20,444 nt of DNA, taken from contig JADGJG010000426.1 of NCBI GenBank assembly GCA_027596195.1, forward strand, positions 1 to 20,444. The letters run 5' to 3'. Position 1 is the stretch's first letter, and every line of letters begins with the position of its first letter. The DNA is from Podochytrium sp. JEL0797 (taxonomy: Eukaryota > Chytridiomycota > Chytridiomycetes > Chytridiales > Chytriomycetaceae). The notes below the pieces were generated by a model. That model did no database searches and was not told where the DNA came from. It was given only the letters and a program-made list of their open reading frames with translations. Below are positions 9,351 through 15,313 of this stretch, piece by piece. The position numbers were made by a program, and so were the translations under genes.

Positions 9351-10161
9351 GAGACTCATTTTATCAATCATTTTTATTCTATCGTTATTCCGTCGTTTTT
9401 AATTCATTTTTTATTCAAACATGTAATACATCATTTCAATTGACACCTCCAGTTAATTCTACACAGTCGGCAACTTCTGCTGCCGTCACTAAATACTAGT
9501 TTAAGTTGAATATCGTGCCCGCAGTGAAAAATGCTCGTAGTGAGCGCATTCTAGAAGCTAGAGGGTGGTTTGCATAGAAAGCAAATGCAGATGGGCGTGT
9601 TTAACATGTTTGGAATCAAAAAATTGAAAGGCAAACACGCGTTTTGGATGTCCCACCACAAAGGAAATTTTTCGGACACGCAAGGTGTGTTGAGTTATCG
9701 TGCGAGTGTGGCCCAAATTGTGAGACGCCTCTTTTTGAATTCGCTCGCAATCAACGTGATATCTTTTTCATTTTCGATTAGTGATGGTTGAAGAAAACAG
9801 CCCCAACGAAAACCGAGAGAAGGCGCCGAAACAAAAATGTATTTTCTATGTGTTCATACGATACAAAGAATGAAGAGAGAAAACAAGAGAAGCAGAAAAG
9901 TGGAAAAGGGAAAAATTATTATTTACCAAGGTTCATGGGGGTCGAAAATGAATTCGACACGTGGGGCGACAGAACCATTGAAAATCGCGGAGGAAAGCAG
10001 GGGGAGGGAGAGAGTATTCCAGTGGTCCAACTGTAATCCATATTTCTGTCAAAAGTGAAAAGGCCCTGGCTTCAATTCGCGATGCTTTTCCCCGTATCAA
10101 AAAAAAATTAAGGTGACTCTTATCTGGTCGAACACCAGTTGTCGAAACAAATTTGAAAAGC
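9351..10161. other. Intergenic region, no gene seen
   Basis: This roughly 810-bp stretch follows the oxidase and precedes the CBM protein. It is AT-rich with short open frames lacking family features. It should contain the oxidase 3' end and the CBM gene promoter. No repeats or RNA genes were recognised. Confidence 0.4.
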
Positions 10162-10169
10162 ATAAATAG
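10162..10169 (+). promoter_or_regulatory. TATA-like box of the CBM protein gene
   Basis: ATAAATAG lies 44 bp before the start codon at 10214, with an A-rich leader (CAAAAAACAAAAAG region) in between. Position and sequence fit a core promoter with a short 5' leader. Confidence 0.4.
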
Positions 10170-10213
10170 TCGCCGAGCCCCGGATCAATCAAAAAACAAA
10201 AAGATTCCAAAAA

Positions 10214-11383
10214 ATGATTGCTTCTACATTGCTACTAGCCATAGCCGCGCTCCCCTCTCTAGCTCTTCCCATTCTCAACCGCCGTGCCGTAATTGCGGAT
10301 TACCTGACATGTGGGCCATCCGACACTTGTGCCAGCTCTGGTTACGTTTGCTGCGTTGCCCCGGCTGATGTGGTGAGCCAAAAGACTACGTGTCGCCCTA
10401 ACGACCTCGCTCGTAAGCAATATTTTCCTCCTCCACCCTGTACCCATCTTCCCGCGTTTATTGAACCTTTATTGAACCTTGCAGACTGCGCTGTTTTGAT
10501 TCCAAATGAATCGAGCGCTCCCTCCACCAAAGACTGCTATCCTGCCTTTGTGACCGGTACCCCTTATTACGGCAACGCCAAGGTTTCGTACAACGGCGTC
10601 AACTACGTTTCCAAGTGGTGGGAGTCTGGCGAGATTACCCCCGACCAAGTCGGTGACGGTGGTTGGGTCTCTGAAGGCGCGTGTAAAGCTGCCCCTGTCC
10701 AGACGACTGCTCCAACAACCGCTGCTACCGTTGCTCCAACGAACCCACCCTCGGCCAAGGACTGCTACCCCGCTTTTGTGACCGGCACCCCGTACTACGG
10801 CGACTCCAAGGTTTCTTACAACGGTGTGAACTACGTTTCCAAGTGGTGGGAGTCTGGCGAGATTACCCCAGACCAAGTTGGTGACGGTGGTTGGGTCTCT
10901 GAAGGCGCGTGTAAAGCGTCCCCTGTCCAGACGACTGCTCCTGCCACTATCACTGTTGCTCCAACGAACCCACCCTCGTCCAAGGACTGCTACCCTGCCT
11001 TTGTGACCGGAACTCCATACTACGGCGACTCCAAGGTTTCTTACAACGGCATCAACTACGTTTCCAAGTGGTGGGAGTCGGGCGAGCTTACCCCCGACCA
11101 AGTCGGTGACGGTGGTTGGGTCTCTGAAGGCGCGTGTAAAGCGTCCCCTGTCACGACGACTGCTCCTGCTCCAACAACCGCTGCTACCGCTGTTCCAACG
11201 ACCGCTGCCGCCAGCGAGAACTGCTACCCTGCCTTTGTGATTGGTACCCCGTACTACGGCAACGCCAAGGTTTCGTACAAGAATGTGAATTACGTTTCCA
11301 AGTGGTGGGAGTCGGGCGAGATTACCCCAGACCAAGTTGGTGACGGTGGTTGGGTCGCTGAAGGCGCGTGTGTTTCCGTCTAA
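10214..11383 (+). CDS. Secreted protein with four CBM5/12-like chitin-binding modules
   Basis: Exons 10214-10412 and 10485-11383 give 365 residues. A signal peptide (STLLLAIAALPSLALP) is followed by a cysteine-rich module (residues 33-68, pattern C-x5-C-x6-CC-x12-C-x7-C, with the GPSDTC and TTCRP motifs). Four 51-residue modules follow at 83-133, 159-209, 234-284 and 312-362. Each reads YYGNAKVSYNGVNYVSKWW or a close variant, then ESGE.TPDQVGDGGW. The VSYNGxxYxxKWW core is the aromatic signature of CBM5/12 (type 3 chitin-binding) modules. Two Cys per module could form a disulphide. Linkers are Pro/Thr-rich and likely O-glycosylated. No catalytic domain is present, so this is probably a cell-wall or substrate-attachment protein. 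The 72-nt intron is a multiple of three and contains no in-frame stop, so retention would add 24 residues. The conceptual splice joins C|AC to give His67 before Cys68. Confidence 0.85.
   Translation: MIASTLLLAIAALPSLALPILNRRAVIADYLTCGPSDTCASSGYVCCVAPADVVSQKTTCRPNDLARKQYFPPPPCTHLPAFIEPLLNLADCAVLIPNESSAPSTKDCYPAFVTGTPYYGNAKVSYNGVNYVSKWWESGEITPDQVGDGGWVSEGACKAAPVQTTAPTTAATVAPTNPPSAKDCYPAFVTGTPYYGDSKVSYNGVNYVSKWWESGEITPDQVGDGGWVSEGACKASPVQTTAPATITVAPTNPPSSKDCYPAFVTGTPYYGDSKVSYNGINYVSKWWESGELTPDQVGDGGWVSEGACKASPVTTTAPAPTTAATAVPTTAAASENCYPAFVIGTPYYGNAKVSYKNVNYVSKWWESGEITPDQVGDGGWVAEGACVSV
10532..11371 (+). repeat. Four tandem CBM5/12-like coding repeats
   Basis: Units lie at 10532-10684, 10760-10912, 10985-11137 and 11219-11371, each 153 nt. 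Units 1 and 4 share GGCAACGCCAAGGTTTCG; units 2 and 3 share GGCGACTCCAAGGTTTCT. The linkers after units 1 and 2 share GCTCCAACGAACCCACCCTC. Near-identity at silent sites implies recent duplication or ongoing gene conversion. Confidence 0.9.
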
Positions 11384-11453
11384 ATCCAAGGTTGTTTGAT
11401 TGTTGGAATGTACCATGTTTTTTGTTGATTGTTTCTAAGCATTTGTTGTGTCA

Positions 11454-11459
11454 AATAAA
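11454..11459 (+). terminator. Poly(A) signal of the CBM protein gene
   Basis: AATAAA lies about 70 nt after the stop codon at 11383, followed by T- and A-rich sequence. Confidence 0.45.
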
Positions 11460-11565
11460 CCGTGTTTATTAAAAAAGGTTTTCAGAAGTCATGAATATTG
11501 TGTATTTAGTGATCAAGCCGTGTTGTTCGGAATCATCAAAACGCGTTCCCCGCAAAATATACGGT

Positions 11566-12289
11566 TTATTTTTGAATCACATGCTCGTGAACCTCGACAA
11601 CATCCCGCTCGGCAAGCCAATTGAGCTGCTTCAATGCAAACGCATCAGATATAACGGATTCAGAACCCTGCAGGACGGTATAAAAGTTCCTGACAAAGGA
11701 AGCCAAAGTGTTTGCAGAGATGGTGTGGCCTTCGACTGACACAAAGGATTCGTGCACACACAGGTGCAGGGTTTCGCATGGCTTTGTTGATTCGGAGAGT
11801 CTTGGTTGGACGTACTCAAAGTCTAGGAAGCGAAAGCCAAGGCCTTGCAAGACAAGGCGGCGCTTCGACGGCAACATCGAGTCGAGCGATGAATCAACGG
11901 CGTCCGAGTTTGTTTCGAGAAACACAGCCGCTATGCTTACGCCGTGCGCCACTGCTTCGCGACTCATGGCGGCCATCGCGTGGTCCACGAGGGCTTTTCC
12001 GATGCCGCGCTGCCTGGCGTGTGCGTCGCGCACAATGTACATCGAGAAAGCTCGATTTGTAGTATTCGCAGCAGACGCCGCCGAGAATGCGCTCGCCATC
12101 CAGTGCAAGGATCACATGCAGAATGTATTCGGCATCGGGAGACCCGTTGGTGTGGGAAAGATTGTCGTGCAGAGTCGCCACGTCCTCGAGCTCGTCGGGA
12201 AACATACCAAAGGCGGGGACCATGAGGTTTCCATAGAAGCGGTCAAGAAGGTCCTTGTTGTAGTGGTCGCAGAGGTCCAAGAGCCGCAT
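11566..12289 (-). CDS. GNAT family N-acetyltransferase with one-base frame disruption
   Basis: The N-terminal half reads from ATG 12289 in one frame: MRLLDLCDHYNKDLLDRFYG, then ILHVILALDGERILGGVCCEYY. The C-terminal half continues in the next frame: FSMYIVRDAHARQRGIGKALVDHAM, then GLGFRFLDFEYVQP to TAA at 11566. RQRGIG is the acetyl-CoA binding loop (R/QxxGxG) of GNAT enzymes, and GLGF is the usual C-terminal strand. The two halves abut with no gap at 12050-12060. The span is 724 nt, that is 3 x 241 + 1, so removing one base restores a 240-residue protein. No splice sites fit between them. Either the gene is newly inactivated or the sequence has a one-base error. The acetyl acceptor is unknown. 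A transposon-like element lies about 60 bp upstream of the start. Confidence 0.75.
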
Positions 12290-12550
12290 CGATATGGGAT
12301 GGGGCAGGCCTCCCGCAAAAAAAATTGGATAGAATGTTCATTGCACATTAACCCCAGAGCAGTGCCCCCGACTGTGCACGACTGTGCACGGCCTTTTTCT
12401 CATCCAAACTGACTTCGAAAAATCTGAATAATTAATATGTTAATCTTCCGGTTGTTTTGGATTGGTTTGGAGAATTCGAATAGAAAATACTAAAAAATGG
12501 GGTGTCGGTATCATTTTGAACTTGCTCGAGTTCGAAGCTGAGTTTGGGTG

Positions 12551-13257
12551 TGTGCACAGTCACTGTGCACGGCCTATTTACGCACCGAAACCGCACCGAA
12601 TTCGGCCAATTCTTTTGCAGGGCAGAAGTATAAACTAATTTACATTATTTGCAAGCGAGAGAGTTGAATTTATAAAGTTTTTCGACCCATTTTCAGCCCC
12701 GACCGTTGAAAAAAAGTACAAAATCCCGCGAATATGTAGTCAAAGTTCACTCTCAGGTCATCTCTATGAGAGCCAACAATTTTCAGCACCTCTCTATGAC
12801 TTCAATCAATTCACGAACATAAAATGACTTAAAACAAACTCCAAAAAAATTCCAACCCCCCCCCCCCCCCCCCCCCCCCGCCGACTCTAATTTACCCCCA
12901 AATTACTTCTTAATTCTCTTCTTTGCAGCCTCCGACTCCATTGACCCTCCACCTCTCTTCCTCGCGCTCGAAGATCTCAGGTTTGGCCCATTTTGGTGAA
13001 GTGGAACCAAAAGCCAATGTCAAACTCAATAGTGGGCTTGGTTTATGCAGATGGCAAGGTGCGAGAGAATACGTATCGTTTGGAAGCGGGGAGCTGGGAT
13101 TCTTCCTCGGGCTGCAACAGGCCCGGATCGACCGCAGTCGCAAAATCTTGTTCCGGATCATCGTGATCCACATTGTCTAGAGCTATATCCATGCCGTCGT
13201 GGTGGTGGTAGTCGGTTTTGGAGGCGGCAATGGGCTGTGCACAGTCACTGTGCACGG
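12551..13257. repeat. Subterminal palindromic motif pair inside the TTAA element
   Basis: A 22-bp sequence containing GTGCACAGTCACTGTGCAC occurs identically at 12551-12572 and 13236-13257. Each is a near-perfect palindrome around a central C, with the asymmetric tail GG. Half-sites ACTGTGCACG recur next to both ends. The pattern suggests transposase-binding sites. Confidence 0.75.
12856..12879 (+). repeat. 24-base poly-C tract
   Basis: An uninterrupted run of C lies inside the TTAA element. The length is probably unstable and should be treated as approximate. Confidence 0.85.
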
Positions 13258-13261
13258 ACAA
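13043..13261 (-). pseudogene. Possible acidic N-terminal relic of a transposase
   Basis: An ATG at 13261, 60 bp inside the right end of the TTAA element, opens a 72-residue frame with an acidic, His-containing stretch (DYHHHDGMDIALDNVDHDD) followed by PEEESQLPASKRY. piggyBac transposases often begin with an acidic Asp/Glu-rich segment and start near one terminus. No catalytic DDD domain is present, and no sequence-level match is claimed. This could equally be chance coding. Confidence 0.25.
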
Positions 13262-13360
13262 TTTTGGGAGGGGAGAAAAAATTTGCAGGCGCAGTCAGAC
13301 TGTGCACGGCTGCTCTGGGGTTAATGAAAAGATGGAATACACAAAGAGGTCCAATCCGAC

Positions 13361-13850
13361 TTAATGAGCCACGACGATGGCAACAGGATTCTCGAATTCT
13401 TTGTTCCAGTTGCTGAATCTTTCCCACTCGTCTTGGTTCTGGGGACCTTTTGAAGCACATGCGCGAGGTGCGGTTCCGAATCTTGGCGTGTTTGGGCCGA
13501 GCAATCTCGTTGCGGACTTTTCCTGTTCGATTGAATTCCGTGTTATCTAAAACGATGTGCCGTACAAAAAGACCGCGTGGAATCGCGGACAACCGAGTGC
13601 GAAAACTCCTTGTTCTTGTTGTACAACCGCGCAATCAGCAGGGAGTACGGCACTGGGTTACTAAGTATTAGATTTTGATGAGGTCGTCGATAAGGCGGCG
13701 GTATTTGGTATCAAGGTCCTTAATGAGGTTTTTCAATGTGATGGATATAGGAGCGAGCTTCTCCTTCATGATCCTCTGGTGTTCGCGATGGTCCTCTGAG
13801 TTAGAATTTCGCTCGCGCACAAACGCCGTCTTTTGGGAAGTCGAAGATAA
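13361..13850 (-). other. Possible exon fragments of an unrecognised gene
   Basis: Two stretches look protein-coding by composition. At 13668-13850 a frame reads EDHREHQRIMKEKLAP, then ITLKNLIKDLDTKYRRLIDDL to a TAA, a charged helix typical of a coiled coil. At 13361-13546, after a possible acceptor (GTTTTAG), a frame reads NSIEQEKSATRLLGP, then NQDEWERFSNWNKEFENP to a TAA. They cannot be joined by an obvious intron because the first ends in a stop. They may be remnants of an old gene cut off by rearrangement. Confidence 0.25.
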
Positions 13851-14025
13851 TATTTACATTCCTTCCTCGTCTTATAAGTATGTACATCATGTGGATGGTT
13901 TTCGAGCGGCATCCGAAGGACAAAGTTCTCCGCTTCTCTTTCGATATTGATATTTTTTGTGTGATGTTCCCTTTGGGACTGCTTGCCAAGTTCTTAATTT
14001 TGTACGTATTCCCCGCCTCCATTGT

Positions 14026-14110
14026 TCACACACCATTTCTCTCAAACACCTGGTACTCATATTCATACCCACTCTTCTGCACAATACGCGACCACATCCT
14101 CTTTCGGCAG
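14026..14110 (-). pseudogene. Decayed copy of the DHFR 3' end
   Basis: The minus strand reads LPKEDVVAYC and then, in another frame after a deletion of about 20 nt, GYEYEYQVFERNGV followed by TGA (14026-14028). The intact gene ends LPKEAVDACC...GYEYEYQVFERNAV. The last 14 codons match except for one residue. The copy covers only about 28 codons of the last exon and lies about 50 bp downstream of the DHFR stop codon. It cannot be translated as part of a complete protein. Confidence 0.85.
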
Positions 14111-14125
14111 AAAAAACAAACGCGA

Positions 14126-14131
14126 TTTATT
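14126..14131 (-). terminator. Poly(A) signal of DHFR
   Basis: AATAAA on the minus strand lies 29 nt after the stop codon; a second candidate follows the stop by fewer bases (near 14136-14142). Both lie between the intact gene end and its decayed copy. Confidence 0.4.
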
Positions 14132-14160
14132 TTGTATTTATTAGAATGTATTTTCCTTAC

Positions 14161-14873
14161 TCACACCGCATTCCTCTCAAACACCTGGTACTCATACTCA
14201 TACCCACCCTCCCTTACAACCAACCCCCCCTTACAACACGCGTCCACCGCCTCTTTCGGCAACACCCCCAACACCTCTTCCGCCTCCAACCTCCGAAACA
14301 GTTTAGCGCCACCATCCTCACGCATCGCGTCTTCCACGGGTGGCATGAATGCGTCAAACGCGACGGGTGGTTTGTCTTGCGGTGGAGTCACGCTCGTGAG
14401 AAACACGAGACCGCAGTTGGGGTGGGCTAGGACTTCGGCGTATACGGATGCGCCGCCGATTGCAAAGATGTGGCCGGGAGTGGTGGCGAGGAGGGTTGTG
14501 GTTGCGTGGGTGATGGCGGATTGCAGGTCTGGGAAGACGAGGAGGGCAGGGTTTTGGCTATCGAGGAATGGTGTGTGAATATCACTCGCGTAAATATAGT
14601 CAAAAAGATAAACACGCACGCTCTAAACTCGCTACTCCTCGACAACACAATATTGACTCTGTTTGGCAGTGGTCTGAAACGCAGCGGGATGGATTCCCAG
14701 GTTCTGCGTCCCATGATGACCACGTTTGTTGTGTTTGGGCCGCCAAAGAACTGGGTGACGAGGGCAAAGAAGGCCATGTCGCCCTTGAGACGCCAGGGCA
14801 GGTTTCCCTGGGCGCCAATGCCGTGGCTGCCCTTGGCGGCAGCAACCACAATGTGGATCGGAGTGGTGGTCAT
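14161..14873 (-). CDS. DHFR: Dihydrofolate reductase
   Basis: This enzyme reduces dihydrofolate to tetrahydrofolate with NADPH, supplying thymidylate and purine synthesis. Exon 1 (14620-14873) and exon 2 (14161-14557) are joined across a 62-nt intron (GTGCGT...CGATAG) to give 216 residues, a normal fungal length. Motifs in order are IHIVVAAAKGSHGIGAQGNLPWRLKG (substrate and NADPH pocket, residues 6-31), VIMGRRTWESIP, NIVLSR, NPALLVFPDLQSAI, IFAIGGASVYAEVL (the GGxxxY cofactor loop) and a C-terminal YEYQVFER strand. The active-site acid falls at Asp32 in LKGDMAFF, where most fungal and animal enzymes have Glu. The start at 14873 places the strand directly after MTTTP; an upstream in-frame codon at 14918 would add an unusual extension. 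It is divergent from the Puf gene. Confidence 0.93.
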
Positions 14874-15313
14874 TTTCGAAGAAAAACAACCGATCTCCAA
14901 AACAAGAAGGTTCGTCACACATGTTCACGGGTCAGCGTTCCTGGGTATACTCTTTATATTTTGTACGGATATCGATATTCTACATTGAATTAGGATACGG
15001 TGTCTAATGAATGTTTAATTGCGTTGTGTGAGAAAGAGCGATAATTGCATGGTGTGTGTGTGTGTGTGAGAGAGACCAGGGAAGCGTTTAAAACGCTCGA
15101 ATAAACAAGAGTTCCTTCGTGTCAATCTTCGTGTCGATCCTTCGATTGTTTTTCTTTTTTCCTTTGTTTGTGGGATCCAACGAAAATCTTTTGCTCGAAC
15201 GCAGACACCTGTTCAAGCCGCCCTCTGCCTGCGACCCTTCCACACACCCGCACTTCTCTGTATACCTGTATACTTGTACGCTAGTCACCTTGCATCACAC
15301 ACACCACGCACCC
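14874..15313. promoter_or_regulatory. Divergent promoter region between DHFR and Puf genes
   Basis: This 440-bp gap separates two head-to-head genes and must carry both 5' regions. It includes a (GT)n microsatellite at 15052-15068 followed by GAGAGA, and a pyrimidine-rich stretch near 15140-15165. No protein-coding frame of note is present. Confidence 0.5.

Larger units (their letters stand above)
12352..13320. mobile_element. piggyBac-like non-autonomous element with TTAA target duplication
   Basis: The ends are perfect 11-bp inverted repeats, CCCCAGAGCAG at 12352-12362 and CTGCTCTGGGG at 13310-13320, each flanked by TTAA (12348-12351 and 13321-13324). TTAA duplication and ends starting CCC are the hallmark of the piggyBac superfamily. 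Subterminal copies of ACTGTGCACG occur at both ends (12371-12390 and 13299-13309), and a 19-bp near-palindrome GTGCACAGTCACTGTGCAC occurs at 12552-12570 and 13237-13255. At 969 bp it cannot encode a full transposase (about 550-600 residues), so it would need one supplied in trans. The interior holds a 24-base C-tract and a possible acidic N-terminal relic. Confidence 0.75.

Noticed and set aside
9570..9791. Possible 73-residue gene between the oxidase and the CBM protein
   Set aside because: It has no family features, no signal peptide and no splice context; its composition is like that of the surrounding AT-rich spacer.
10469..11416. 315-residue open frame on the minus strand opposite the CBM repeats
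   Set aside because: It is the complement of four near-identical coding repeats, so its length and its own repeats are a shadow. The plus strand has a signal peptide, splice sites and a known module.
15052..15068. GT microsatellite as a special regulatory element
   Set aside because: Such short dinucleotide runs are common in eukaryotic intergenic DNA; nothing ties it to either promoter.
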